A DNA stretch of 64,000 nucleotides from Elusimicrobiales bacterium (GCA_028713125.1 JAQTOU010000002.1:484405-548404); one strand, 5' to 3'; shown: positions 46,466 through 56,512, counted from the first letter of the stretch. Program-made: numbers and translations. Notes: generated by a model from the letters alone, not told the origin.

Positions 46466-47149
46466 ATGAATAAAGAAAACACCGACTCGTTTCCCGGGCT
46501 CTGCAATACGCCCGAGCTGGCCGCCTATTTCACGGCCCTGACCGAGGCCGACGAGGGCTTCGCGGGCCATGTCCTTAAAGCCATGGCCGCCGCCGGCGTG
46601 CGCGGGGCTTCCGTTACGGCTATGGAGGGACGGCTGCTGGAATCATTGGCGCGGCTTTCTTCTCCTAAAAAGGCGGTGGAGATCGGCTCGCTCTACGGTT
46701 ACTCGGCGCACTGGATAGCCCGCGCCCTGCCCGACGGCGCGCGCCTCTATTCTCTCGAGAAAGACCCGGCGTGCGTGAACGCGGCGAAGGAAGGGATAGA
46801 AGCCTCCGGCCTTACGCGCAAAGTGACGGTCATGGACGGCCCCGCCCTGGAAAGCCTTAAAACACTGGCGAAGCTCGCTCCCTTCGATTTCTGTTTTATA
46901 GACGCCGATCTGGAAAGTTACCCGGCTTACCTGCGCTGGGCCGCCGCCAATCTCAGGCCCGGCGGCCTCGTGGTCGCCGGCGGCGCTTTCCTGAAAGACG
47001 GGACCTGCCGCGAGGGCGACGACGCCGCCCGCAACTCCGCCGCGCGGTCCATGCGCGAGTTCTTCCATGTCCTGTTCGACTCCGACCGTTTTCTTTCCTC
47101 CGCGGTCCTGCCCGCCGGGGAAGGCCTCGCCCTCGGCATTAAAAAATAA
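46466..47149 (+). CDS. SAM-dependent O-methyltransferase (family 3, CCoAOMT-like)
   Basis: 227 residues from the ATG at 46466; the in-frame upstream ATG at 46394 lies within the previous gene. AVEIGSLYGYSAHWIARALP is the SAM-binding motif I, followed by LYSLEKDP, and FDFCFIDADLESYPAYL carries the metal-binding Asp typical of catechol/caffeoyl-CoA O-methyltransferases. LRPGGLVVAGGAFL completes the core. Substrate unknown; bacterial members methylate catechols or tRNA (TrmR). Confidence 0.85.
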   Translation: MNKENTDSFPGLCNTPELAAYFTALTEADEGFAGHVLKAMAAAGVRGASVTAMEGRLLESLARLSSPKKAVEIGSLYGYSAHWIARALPDGARLYSLEKDPACVNAAKEGIEASGLTRKVTVMDGPALESLKTLAKLAPFDFCFIDADLESYPAYLRWAAANLRPGGLVVAGGAFLKDGTCREGDDAARNSAARSMREFFHVLFDSDRFLSSAVLPAGEGLALGIKK

Positions 47150-47171
47150 GGCCGCTCCGGCCGGGAAAAAT

Positions 47172-48323
47172 ATGAAGAAGCTGCTGCCGATAGTTCTTGC
47201 CGCCGCCCTGGCCGCCTGCTCCGGGCAGCCGCCGGAGCGGCCGAAGCTCGCGAAGAAAGGCCTCCCCGCCCCCGCGATAAGCCTGAAAAAACTTATAGGC
47301 GCGCCCGCCCCGGAATTGAAAAGCCTGGAGGAGCTTAAGGGCAAGGTTGTTGTACTTGAATTTTGGGCCACCTGGTGCGAGCCCTGCGTGGACGCCCTCC
47401 CCGCCCTGAACCTGCTCGCGGAAAGGTTCCGCGGCCAGCCGGTCGTGTTCCTCCATATCACCGACGAGAGCGAAGCGGACGTGCGCGAATTCCTCAAGAC
47501 GCAGCGGATAGACGGCTGGGTGGCTCCCGAAGCCGGCGCCGAGGTTTTCAAGGCCTTCAGGGTCTTCGGCAGGCCGCATGCGGTGCTCCTGAACAAGGCC
47601 GGGGAGGTGGAGTCCTTTCCTCCCGCCGGCGGCCTTAACGCCGAAACCCTGATGAGCCTGCTCGCCGGCCAGCCAGCTCCGGAGTCCGCGGCCGCGGTTT
47701 CTTTGTCTACGGGCCCGGCCCTGGCGGAATTTTATATTTCAAAGTCCGCGGGGCGCGGGGGGACGGCGCAATACGGCCCCGCCTCTCTGAACGCCTCCTC
47801 TATGTCGCTTGAATACGCGCTTGAATGGCTATACGGCAGGATAGACAGCTTCGATATAAAGCCGGAGGCCGCGCCGGCCATGGGGGCGTCCTATAATATC
47901 CGCCTGCGCCTGCCGGTGGAGCGCGAGGCGAAGAAAACGGAGTTTTTCCTGAAAGGGCTGGAGTCCGCGCTGGGCCTTAAAGTGAACAAGGCGGAGCGCG
48001 AGGCGGAAGTCTACGTGCTGAAGAAGGCGTCCGGCGGGCCCGTCAATGTGAAGGAGCGCCGGGATTACGGCGGGGCCGAGCTTAACGGGGCGGTCCTGGA
48101 GGTAAAAGGCGGGTCTTTCTCCGCGCTTGCGTCGAGGCTCAAAGAGGTTTTGCGCCAGCCGGTGCTGGACGAAACCGGCGCGGCCGGGCCCTTCGAGTAC
48201 AGCTTCGAGCTGGCTTCGGCCGATCCCAAGGCCATAGATATACAGCTGCACAAGCAGCTCGGCCTCAAGCTCGAGCGCCTGCGCCGCAAAATAATCGTAG
48301 TCGAGATCTCCAAAATAAAATGA
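47172..48323 (+). CDS. TlpA-like thioredoxin lipoprotein fused to a DUF3738-like domain
   Basis: 383 residues from the ATG at 47172. A lipoprotein signal peptide ends in the lipobox LAAC. The thioredoxin domain (about 40-165) carries ATWCEPC (C69, C72) and a cis-Pro loop, so it is redox active in the envelope. From about residue 190 a second domain (SMSLEYALEWLYGRIDSFD ... NGAVLEVKGGSFSALASRL, EYSFELASADP, QLGLKLERLRRKIIVVEI in outline) looks like DUF3738, a domain common in soil Acidobacteria and known mostly from sensor-like or BlaR-linked proteins. The fusion is unusual; role unknown. Overlaps the next gene by 4 bp. Confidence 0.75.
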   Translation: MKKLLPIVLAAALAACSGQPPERPKLAKKGLPAPAISLKKLIGAPAPELKSLEELKGKVVVLEFWATWCEPCVDALPALNLLAERFRGQPVVFLHITDESEADVREFLKTQRIDGWVAPEAGAEVFKAFRVFGRPHAVLLNKAGEVESFPPAGGLNAETLMSLLAGQPAPESAAAVSLSTGPALAEFYISKSAGRGGTAQYGPASLNASSMSLEYALEWLYGRIDSFDIKPEAAPAMGASYNIRLRLPVEREAKKTEFFLKGLESALGLKVNKAEREAEVYVLKKASGGPVNVKERRDYGGAELNGAVLEVKGGSFSALASRLKEVLRQPVLDETGAAGPFEYSFELASADPKAIDIQLHKQLGLKLERLRRKIIVVEISKIK

Positions 48324-48745
48324 AAAGACTTTCAACGAAGCCCACCGTCTACCTCATGGACGGTTCTAATTTCGCCATGAGGTTCTGGGAAAAGTCCGGC
48401 GGGACTTCGCCAGGAGAGCTGGAGCGCGAGTTCATGCGCTGGCTCGGCGAGATCGCCAGGACCGAGACCCTGAGGGCCTCATGTTTCCGCGTGGTCTTCG
48501 ACGGACCGTACCGCAAGTCCGGCGCGGCCGGCCCCTCCGTCACGGTCTATTACAGCGACTCCGAGCCGGCCGACGATATGCTGGTGGAGCGCGGCTATTT
48601 CATGCAGAGCGAGGGGATCCGCGCCATAATCGTGACTTCGGACAACGGCCTGCGCGAGCGGGCCGCCGCCGAGGGCGTGAAAACCATGACCTGCGAAACC
48701 TTTCAGCACATGGCCCAGGCCGAGCTGCGCAAGGACATACGGTAA
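48320..48745 (+). CDS. NYN/PIN-like RNase (YacP family)
   Basis: 141 residues. YLMDGSNFAMR, VVFDG, YYSDSEPADDML and IIVTSDNGLRERAAAEGV place the four acidic residues of the NYN (PIN-like) nuclease site. YacP/Rae1 members cleave mRNA on the ribosome in Firmicutes; the function here is inferred only by fold. Overlaps the lipoprotein gene by 4 bp. Confidence 0.75.
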   Translation: MKRLSTKPTVYLMDGSNFAMRFWEKSGGTSPGELEREFMRWLGEIARTETLRASCFRVVFDGPYRKSGAAGPSVTVYYSDSEPADDMLVERGYFMQSEGIRAIIVTSDNGLRERAAAEGVKTMTCETFQHMAQAELRKDIR

Positions 48746-48787
48746 AATTTGTAGAATAATATGTCTTGCGGTGTCGGCGCCGTAGAA

Positions 48788-48871
48788 GGGCTTGTGGCGG
48801 AACTGGTAGACGCGACTGACTTAAAATCAGTTGGCCTTATGGCCGTGCGGGTTCGAGTCCCGCCTTGCCCA
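48788..48871 (+). tRNA. tRNA-Leu (anticodon TAA)
   Basis: 84 nt with a type II variable arm (GGCC-TTAT-GGCC). The D arm is GCGGAACTGGTAGACGCG, the anticodon stem ACTGA/TCAGT with loop CTTAAAA (anticodon TAA), and the T arm GCGGG-TTCGAGT-CCCGC. No CCA is encoded. The acceptor stem is GGGCTTG against CTTGCCC, which leaves two adjacent U-U mismatches at pairs 5-68 and 6-67; a normal partner would be GGGCAAG. Confidence 0.88.
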
Positions 48872-48908
48872 CTTTAAAGATCTTGCGGTATTTTTCTGGA
48901 GGTAGACT

Positions 48909-49535
48909 ATGGGATTTGCGCCTGCGGGGATAAAACTTATTGCCGGCGGAGTTATCGCCGGAGCGATCGGCGGCATGGTGGCGGCGTGGTCGAGGGGCCT
49001 GGGCCTGCCCATCCTTTTCCTTGGCCTGGCCTTCGCCGGCTTTTCCGCCTACTTCTTCCGCGACCCCGAGCGCGACAAAGTCTTCGCCCCCGGCGAAATA
49101 GCCTGCCCCGCCGACGGCACCGTGATGACAGTGAAGAACGAGGGCACCCCGGGGATAACCGTGGTGCGCATCTTCCTCTCCGTCCTGAACGTGCACGTGC
49201 AGCGCGCCCCGATGGAAGGCAAGATCACGAAGACGAAATACACCAAGGGGACTTTCGCCATCGCCTACAAGCCCGAAGCCGCCACCAACGAGCGCAACCT
49301 GATCCGCATCGACGGGGACTACGGCCGCTTCGTGGAGATCGAACAGATAACCGGCTCCATCGCGCGGCGCATAGCCTGCTACGTCAAGGAAGGGGATACC
49401 ATCCGCCAGGGCGAGCGCGTCGGCATGATCTACTTCGGTTCGCAGGTGGCGGTCTACCTGCCCGAGAACGTGCGCGTGCTCGTTAAGCCCGGCGATAAAG
49501 TGGAAGGGGCCGAAACCGCGCTGGCCCTCTGGTAA
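48909..49535 (+). CDS. psd: Phosphatidylserine decarboxylase (short type)
   Basis: 208 residues, the compact single-membrane-helix class. Two hydrophobic segments at about 10-50, then a beta-rich domain. VHVQRAPMEGKI is the substrate-binding region and the self-cleavage site is YFGSQVAVYLP, where the Ser becomes the pyruvoyl group. It makes phosphatidylethanolamine from phosphatidylserine. Followed after 10 bp by pssA, the usual partner. Confidence 0.93.
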   Translation: MGFAPAGIKLIAGGVIAGAIGGMVAAWSRGLGLPILFLGLAFAGFSAYFFRDPERDKVFAPGEIACPADGTVMTVKNEGTPGITVVRIFLSVLNVHVQRAPMEGKITKTKYTKGTFAIAYKPEAATNERNLIRIDGDYGRFVEIEQITGSIARRIACYVKEGDTIRQGERVGMIYFGSQVAVYLPENVRVLVKPGDKVEGAETALALW

Positions 49536-49545
49536 GGAACTCACA

Positions 49546-50349
49546 ATGCAAGAAATACAGGAAAAAAAGCGCATAGACATGGATAAGCTGAAGAAAACCG
49601 GCGCGATCGTGCTGCCGTCCATCTTCACTATCGCCAACATGGCCTTCGGCTTCTTCGCCATCCTGCTGGCCTCCGAGGGCAAGTTCGTGCAGGCCTCCTG
49701 GTTTATCGTCGTTTCCTACGCGATGGACATGCTCGACGGCCGCGTCGCGCGCCTGGTGCACGGCGAAAGCTCTTTCGGGGTGGAGATAGACTCTCTCTCG
49801 GACTGGATGTCCTTCTGCATAGCCCCGGCGTACCTGATGTACAAGCTGGTGCTCAAGGATTACGGCGTCTGGGGCTACCCCGTGGCCTTCCTTTACGTCC
49901 TGTGCGGCGGGCTGCGCCTGGCCCGCTTCAACGTGAAGTCGCATTTTGGCGGCGGCTCCAAGGATTATTTCCAGGGCCTGCCCACGCCCGGCGCGGCCGG
50001 CGTGATGATCTCTTTCGTGCTGGCCTACAGCATGCTCGAGGGCGAAGGCGGCGTGCGCAGCATCCCGGGGGTCTCCTCGTTCATGCCCTTCGTTTACGCC
50101 GGCATCCCTTTCATCGTGGTGGCGCTGGCTCTGCTGATGGTGTCCAACGCGCCCTACGCCGCCTTCAAAGGAGACATGATAAAGCTGAACTCGATCAAGG
50201 GCATCCTGTTCCTGACGGCCATGCTCTCGCTGATCGTGGCCTACCCGCAGGACGCGCTCTTTATCTTCTTCTCCATCTACGCCCTGTCCGGGGTCTTCGG
50301 CGGCATCTACAACCTGGTGAAAGGCAAGCCGGCGCCCGGCCAGGCCTGA
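49546..50349 (+). CDS. pssA: CDP-diacylglycerol-serine O-phosphatidyltransferase
   Basis: 267 residues. The CDP-alcohol phosphatidyltransferase motif is complete (DMLDGRVARL then FGVEIDSLSD, at about residues 62-85), and seven to eight membrane segments follow. It makes phosphatidylserine, which Psd encoded upstream decarboxylates. Terminator downstream. Confidence 0.93.
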   Translation: MQEIQEKKRIDMDKLKKTGAIVLPSIFTIANMAFGFFAILLASEGKFVQASWFIVVSYAMDMLDGRVARLVHGESSFGVEIDSLSDWMSFCIAPAYLMYKLVLKDYGVWGYPVAFLYVLCGGLRLARFNVKSHFGGGSKDYFQGLPTPGAAGVMISFVLAYSMLEGEGGVRSIPGVSSFMPFVYAGIPFIVVALALLMVSNAPYAAFKGDMIKLNSIKGILFLTAMLSLIVAYPQDALFIFFSIYALSGVFGGIYNLVKGKPAPGQA

Positions 50350-50365
50350 ACCGGGCCGGACAATG

Positions 50366-50397
50366 AAAAGCCCGGGGCTGTCCCCGGGCTTTTTCCT
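50366..50397. terminator. Bidirectional terminator after pssA
   Basis: AAAAGCCCGGGG pairs with CCCCGGGCTTTTT around CTGT. It separates pssA from the convergent metG. Confidence 0.92.
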
Positions 50398-50410
50398 TTT
50401 ATGCCGCAGT

Positions 50411-51916
50411 CTAGTTGGTCTTTATATCCTTGGGTTTCTCGTCCTGCTTCCTGGGGAAGAGGGGCGGGACTTTCTGGGGTTCGGTCCCGTCGGCGGTCCT
50501 CCCTGCTCCCAGCTGCAGGTGCATGAGGCTGGCCGTGTGGGGCATGAAGGGGTCTATCCAGGCCGCTATGAGGCGCAGGCACCAGATCATCTCATGCAGG
50601 AAGGGCCTCAGGGCCTCGGGGTTGGTCTTCGCCATCTCCCAGGGCTTCTTCGTGTCCACCAGCCGGTTCAGGGTCCCCACGCCCTGCCAGATCTTCTCCA
50701 GCGCTTCGCTGAACTGCAGCGCCTCCATGCTGCGGTGGATGGCGGGAGTCCATGACGAGAGTTCCCTGAAAGTCTCCGACTCTTCCGGCTTCGCGGGGAG
50801 GCGGTTCTCCAGGTATTTGGCGGCCATGTTCATCACGCGGGAGAAGAGGTTCCCCAGGTCGTTGGCCAGGTCGGAGTTGTAGCGCCGCTTGAAGGCTTCC
50901 ATCGAGAAGTCCCCGTCCTGTCCGAAAGTGACCTCGCGGAAGATGAAAAAGCGGAGCGCGTCAACGCCGTAGTCCTTCACCACGTCCTCGGCCTTTATGA
51001 AATTGCCGCGGGACTTAGACATCTTGTCGCCGTTGATGGTCCACCACCCGTGCGCGTAAACCTTGCGGGGCAGCTCCACGCCCAGCGCCATCAGCATGGC
51101 GGGCCAGATCACGCCGTGGAAACGGAAGATCTCCTTGCCGACGAGGTGCACGTCGGCCGGCCAGAGCACGGGGAAATCGGGGGAAAGTTTTTCCGGGTTG
51201 TAGCCCGCGCCCGTGGCGTAGTTCAGCAGCGCGTCGAACCAGACGTAAACCGTGTGCTTAGGGTTGGACCGCACCGGCACGCCCCAGGAGACCTTGGTGC
51301 GCGACACCGAGATGTCCTTGAGGCCGGACTTCGCGAAGTTTATCAGCTCCTGGGCCCGGTAGCGGGGGGAGAGGAAGTCAGGGTGCTGCTCGTAATGCTT
51401 CAGCAGGGCCTCCTCGTATTTGGAGAGCTTGAAAAAATAAGTTTCTTCGCTTACCTGCTCCACCGGCCGCGCGTGGATGGGGCAGTTCTTCTCTTTCAGC
51501 TCGCCCTCGTCGTAGAAAGCTTCGCAGGAGCTGCAATACAGCCCGGTATAGGAACCGAGGTAGATGTCGCCGCTCTTAATCAGTTTTTCGAACACCGCCT
51601 GCACCCCCTCCTCGTGCGCGGGGTCGGTGGTGCGTATGAAGTGGTCGTACTTTATATTGAGGGTTTTCCAGAGCTCCCGGAAATCGGCGGAGATCCCGTC
51701 GCACCAGGCCTTGGGCTCTATCCCTTTTTCCTTCGCTATCTTCTCTATATTGGAGCCGTGCTCGTCGGTGCCGGTCTGGAAATGGACCGGGATATCCTTG
51801 GAGCGCAGGTGGCGCGCCAGGATGTCGGCGGCGAGCGTGGTGTAGGCGTGGCCGATGTGGGGCTTGTCGTTCACGTAGTAGAGCGGGGTTGTGATGTAAT
51901 ATTTCTTTGTTTTCAT
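50411..51916 (-). CDS. metG: Methionyl-tRNA synthetase
   Basis: 501 residues. The HIGH region is NDKPHIGHAYTT (about residue 19), KMSKSRGN lies at about 297 and a zinc knuckle CSSCEAFYDEGEL-KEKNCPIH at about 130. The Trbp111-like C-terminal domain of the longer MetG class is missing, so it is of the short monomeric type. It ends the tmk-holB-metG minus-strand run (25 bp after holB). Confidence 0.96.
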   Translation of the reverse strand: MKTKKYYITTPLYYVNDKPHIGHAYTTLAADILARHLRSKDIPVHFQTGTDEHGSNIEKIAKEKGIEPKAWCDGISADFRELWKTLNIKYDHFIRTTDPAHEEGVQAVFEKLIKSGDIYLGSYTGLYCSSCEAFYDEGELKEKNCPIHARPVEQVSEETYFFKLSKYEEALLKHYEQHPDFLSPRYRAQELINFAKSGLKDISVSRTKVSWGVPVRSNPKHTVYVWFDALLNYATGAGYNPEKLSPDFPVLWPADVHLVGKEIFRFHGVIWPAMLMALGVELPRKVYAHGWWTINGDKMSKSRGNFIKAEDVVKDYGVDALRFFIFREVTFGQDGDFSMEAFKRRYNSDLANDLGNLFSRVMNMAAKYLENRLPAKPEESETFRELSSWTPAIHRSMEALQFSEALEKIWQGVGTLNRLVDTKKPWEMAKTNPEALRPFLHEMIWCLRLIAAWIDPFMPHTASLMHLQLGAGRTADGTEPQKVPPLFPRKQDEKPKDIKTN

Positions 51917-51941
51917 TTTTATTTTCCGGATCGTCTCGGGC

Positions 51942-53015
<1,074 letters not shown>

Positions 53016-53020
53016 ATTTA

Positions 53021-53069
53021 AAATCGGGGATCGGGGATCGAGAACCTGGGAACGGGAATCGAAGATCCG
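53021..53069. repeat. ATCGGGGATCGAGAATCG-type intergenic repeat
   Basis: A tract of imperfect 7-8-nt units (ATCGGGGATCGGGGATCG, then GGGAATCGAAGATCCGG) in the 75-bp gap between holB and tmk. It is related to the tracts at 28597, 31776 and 58756. Confidence 0.55.
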
Positions 53070-53090
53070 GAAAGAAACGCCGCCTATTTT

Positions 53091-53720
53091 TTATTTCCTG
53101 CTCTTAACCGCTAATATTTTTGCGACGCGCGCACGGATATCGGCCTGGATGCTCTCTATCGGGCGGCCGCCGTCAACCCTCGTCACTCCCGGCTTGCGCG
53201 CGAGCAGCTTGTAGGCCCGGTTAACGCGCTTGCGGAACTGGTCCGGCTCGCTCTCTATCCGGTCGCGGCCCTGCGTCAGGCGCTCCCGCTGGGAGAAAAC
53301 TTTATCGGGGATGTCGAAGACTATAGTAACGTCCGGCCTGAGGTTCATGGTGGCGATGCGGTTCAAAGTCTCGACGGTTTTAAGGTCCAGGCCGCGGCCA
53401 TAGCCCTGGTAGGCGGTGGTGGACAGCGTATAGCGGTCCGAGATTATGACCTTGCCGGCTTCGAGCGCCGGGATTATTTTCTCCAAAGTGTGTTTTATCC
53501 TCGAGGTTTCATAGAGGAAAAGCTCCGTCATCGGCTCGATAACGCTTTTCGGGTCCAGGAGGATCTCCCGTATCTGCTCGGACAAGCGGGTTCCGCCCGG
53601 CTCGCGGGTGACCAGAACTTCATGGCCCAGGCCTTCCAGCCAGGTTTTCATCAGCGCCGCCTGAGTCGATTTTCCGGACCTGTCCGGCCCTTCCAGAACT
53701 ATAAAAATGCCGCGTTTCAT
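53091..53720 (-). CDS. tmk: Thymidylate kinase
   Basis: 209 residues. P-loop EGPDRSGKST (about residue 10), the DR(Y/H) and TREPGGT motif (about 37) and DRYTLSTTAYQGYGRGLD (about 92) give dTMP kinase. It supplies dTTP together with ThyX. A hairpin of AGCCCCTA and TAGGGGCT at 53737-53762 lies just upstream of its start, probably in its leader. Confidence 0.95.
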   Translation of the reverse strand: MKRGIFIVLEGPDRSGKSTQAALMKTWLEGLGHEVLVTREPGGTRLSEQIREILLDPKSVIEPMTELFLYETSRIKHTLEKIIPALEAGKVIISDRYTLSTTAYQGYGRGLDLKTVETLNRIATMNLRPDVTIVFDIPDKVFSQRERLTQGRDRIESEPDQFRKRVNRAYKLLARKPGVTRVDGGRPIESIQADIRARVAKILAVKSRK

Positions 53721-53778
53721 AACTATATGATAGCAAAGCCCCTAGCCCGGAGGGTAGGGGCTGGCGGGTCCCGTAAAT

Positions 53779-53812
53779 AAAAACCCCGGCGCTTCCACCG
53801 GGGTTTCTATTT
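53779..53812 (-). terminator. Terminator downstream of nrdJ
   Basis: AAAAACCCCGG pairs with CCGGGGTTT; on the minus strand TTTTTATTT follows the stem. It lies 15 bp after the nrdJ stop. Confidence 0.85.
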
Positions 53813-53826
53813 TCACTGCGCCGCTG

Positions 53827-56343
53827 TTACGAGCATTCCGAATAGCCGCAGTCGTGGCAGGTGGGGCCGGAGCAGCCGGACTCGTAGCTGACGTTGGAGG
53901 AATAGCACTTCGGGCAGTACTGGGTGCGCGAGGCTTCCCAAAGCTCCAGTTTCTCCTGGCCGTTTATCTCCAGGTCGGTGGCTATTATCCCGGTGCGCTT
54001 CAGGTGGCTCCTGAGCGCCACGGCGATCGCGTGCGCCACGGAATTTATCCGGTTCTCGCCGAGGCCCATCGGCCTGTCGCCCTTCACCGAGTTAAGGTGC
54101 TTTATGATCTTCACCGGGTCGCCGCCCTCCTCGAGGTACTTGGAAAGCAAAATCCCGATAAGCGAGGTCATGCCGCTGATCTCGGTGCCGAGCGGCGGCA
54201 TATTGGTGAAAACCTGGTAGGGGCCGTGCTCGTTGTAGTTGATGTGCACGTGAAGCGGGCCGTAGCCGGTCTTCAGCTGGAAATACTCCGATGAAACGCC
54301 GAAGGATTGGTAAGGAGCTTTCTTCTTTTTGGTCTTGGCCTGCGGCTGCGTGCCGGGAGTGGAGGCGATGTTCAGAACCTGCTGCGCCTTGCAGCCGTCG
54401 CGGTAGACGGTAAGGCCTTTGCAGCCCAGTTTGTGGGCAAGCAAATAGCAGTTCTTCACGTCCTCCACCTTGGCCGAGGTGGACATATTGATGGTCTTCG
54501 AGACGGCATTGTCGATATGCTTCTGGAAGGCGGCCTGGATCTTGATGTGGTTCTCTATGGAGACGTCGTGCGCCGTCGGGAAGAGGTCCTGGATGTGCTT
54601 GGGGATCTCGGGGATGCCGCGCACGGCCTTATGGTTGGCCTCTATCTTTTTCCAGAGCGTCTTTTCGTCCATCCCGAAGAAGTCGTGCTCTTTGGCCACC
54701 TGTTTGAAAAGCGTGTTCACTTCAAAGAAAGTGTCCTTCGCCTCGGCGTCCTTATTGTTCTTCAGCGCGTCCAGCGCGCGGGCATTGAAGCGGGTATAGG
54801 CGACGGCGAAGAAAGGCTCTATGCCCGAGCCCTGCAGGCCGGCCGCTATCGCGATGGTCCCGGTCGGGGCTATGGTGGTGCGGGAAGCGTTGCGCGGCTT
54901 CGCGGCCACGCCCCTGAAATGGCGGCTTTCCGCGTCGTAGATGGAGCCTTTCCAGTTCTGGAAGACGCCGCGCTCTTTAGCCAGCTCTTCGGAAGCTTCC
55001 ATGGACTTTTCGTTTATGAACTTCATCACTTCTTCGGCCTTTTTCAGGCCGGCAGGGCTGTCGTAGGCCACGCCGAGCTTTACGGCGGTCTCGGCCCAGC
55101 CCATCACGCCAAGGCCTATCTTGCGGTTGCCCTTGGCTATCTTCTCTATCTCGGGCAGAGGATAATTGTTTATCTCGATGACATTGTCGAGGAAGCGCAC
55201 GGCCATGGCGACGGTAGAGGCCAGGCGGTCCCAGTCCATAGCCCCGTTCGTCAGTTCGCCTTTCACATAGTTGGCGAGGTTTATCGAGCCGAGGTTGCAG
55301 GACTCCCACGGCAGCAGCGGCTGCTCGCCGCAGGGGTTGGTGCTTTCTATCTGCCCCAGTTCGGGCGTGGGGTTCGAATTGGTCTCGTTGATGCGGTCGA
55401 TAAAAACTATCCCGGGATCGCCGCTGGCCCAGGCGGATTCCACGATGGAGGTGAAAACTTCCCTGGCCTTGAGGGTGCCGGCCGCCTCGTTATTGCGAGG
55501 GTTGATCAGGTCGAAGCTGCCGCCGGTTTCCACGGCCTTCATGAACTTATCGTCCAGGGCGATGGAGATGTTGAAGTTCTCCAGCACGCCGGCCTGCGAC
55601 TTTATCGTTATAAAATCCTTTATCTCCGGGTGCCAGTAGGGCAGGATGCCCATATTGGCGCCGCGGCGGGTTCCGCCCTGCTTCACCACGTCGGTCAGCT
55701 TGTCGAAAAGCTTCATGAAGGAGATGGCGCCGGAGGCCACGCCATTGGTCTTCTTTACCGTGTCTCCTTTCGGGCGCACGCGGCAGAAAGAGAAGCCGGT
55801 GCCGCCGCCTGATTTCTGTATCAGGCTCTGCGCTGTCAGGGCCTTCGCTATGCCCTCCATGGAGTCAGGCACGGGGAGCACATAGCACGCCGAAAGCTGC
55901 TGGAGGTCGCGCCCGGCGTTCATCAGGGTGGGGGAATTCGGCAGGAAGTTGAACTCCGCCATCATATTATAGAAGCCGGTTTTCCAGAGGTCGGCCGCCG
56001 CGCGGGCTTCGTCTATTTCCTTGTAGGCTTTTTCGAGGTTGCCCACGAACTTCATGAAATTGGCTTCGCGCTCGGACGACTCAGCCAGCCCCTCGTGGAA
56101 AATAAGGGTCCGGGAAGCGGCCTCGCCGGCTTTGTTCTTCAGGACGCGGCAGTTCACGCCCTCGAAGACGCCCCATTTCTCGGCGTCGTGGTGGAAGATG
56201 ATCTCTGAAAGGGAAATATTATGAGCTACGCGCTCGAAAAGGTCCTCGGGCGTGTTATCGTCGCGGAGATATTTGTCCTTGATAACCTTGGCCTGATTCT
56301 CGCTGACGGTGACTGCTTTCCTGGCGATTGTGACTGTCTTCAT
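53827..56343 (-). CDS. nrdJ: Class II adenosylcobalamin-dependent ribonucleotide reductase
   Basis: 838 residues. It reduces ribonucleotides with a B12-generated thiyl radical and needs no oxygen. LMNAGRDLQQLSACYVLP, the active-site NPCGEQPLLPWESCNLGSINL segment in parts (CGEQPLL, about residue 345), FNISIALDDKFM, APTGTIAIAAG and a C-terminal Cys-rich tail (CPKC...CSGPTCHDCGYSEC) that shuttles electrons are present. A near-perfect promoter lies 140 bp upstream, so the mRNA has a long leader. No cobalamin riboswitch box is recognised in it. The gene stands alone. Confidence 0.95.
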   Translation of the reverse strand: MKTVTIARKAVTVSENQAKVIKDKYLRDDNTPEDLFERVAHNISLSEIIFHHDAEKWGVFEGVNCRVLKNKAGEAASRTLIFHEGLAESSEREANFMKFVGNLEKAYKEIDEARAAADLWKTGFYNMMAEFNFLPNSPTLMNAGRDLQQLSACYVLPVPDSMEGIAKALTAQSLIQKSGGGTGFSFCRVRPKGDTVKKTNGVASGAISFMKLFDKLTDVVKQGGTRRGANMGILPYWHPEIKDFITIKSQAGVLENFNISIALDDKFMKAVETGGSFDLINPRNNEAAGTLKAREVFTSIVESAWASGDPGIVFIDRINETNSNPTPELGQIESTNPCGEQPLLPWESCNLGSINLANYVKGELTNGAMDWDRLASTVAMAVRFLDNVIEINNYPLPEIEKIAKGNRKIGLGVMGWAETAVKLGVAYDSPAGLKKAEEVMKFINEKSMEASEELAKERGVFQNWKGSIYDAESRHFRGVAAKPRNASRTTIAPTGTIAIAAGLQGSGIEPFFAVAYTRFNARALDALKNNKDAEAKDTFFEVNTLFKQVAKEHDFFGMDEKTLWKKIEANHKAVRGIPEIPKHIQDLFPTAHDVSIENHIKIQAAFQKHIDNAVSKTINMSTSAKVEDVKNCYLLAHKLGCKGLTVYRDGCKAQQVLNIASTPGTQPQAKTKKKKAPYQSFGVSSEYFQLKTGYGPLHVHINYNEHGPYQVFTNMPPLGTEISGMTSLIGILLSKYLEEGGDPVKIIKHLNSVKGDRPMGLGENRINSVAHAIAVALRSHLKRTGIIATDLEINGQEKLELWEASRTQYCPKCYSSNVSYESGCSGPTCHDCGYSECS

Positions 56344-56483
56344 TCTGGTGGTGTCCTTGGTTTTTCATTTCCCAGGACTTTTCAGTAAATCTGTTCGGAC
56401 TGCGCCCGCTCCGGCTCCCCCTGGCATCTTACGAGCTGGGCTTTGTGTCTTGAACTGAACTAAAAAGCTTTTGGAATAGCTCT

Positions 56484-56512
56484 AATCTATCAATACTTAA
56501 ACCCTGTGTCAA
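56484..56512 (-). promoter_or_regulatory. Strong sigma-70 promoter of nrdJ
   Basis: On the minus strand, TTGACA (56507-56512), 17 bp, TAGATT (56484-56489). It predicts a start near 56477 and a leader of about 134 nt to the nrdJ ATG. The leader contains complementary pieces (GTCC...GGAC, CCAGG...CCTGG) that may fold. Confidence 0.6.

Noticed and set aside
48827..49012. Reverse ORF reading WARRDSNPHGHKAN
   Set aside because: It is the well-known spurious translation of the antisense strand of a tRNA gene.
56344..56480. Cobalamin riboswitch before nrdJ
   Set aside because: No B12-box sequence could be recognised; kept only as an unassigned leader.
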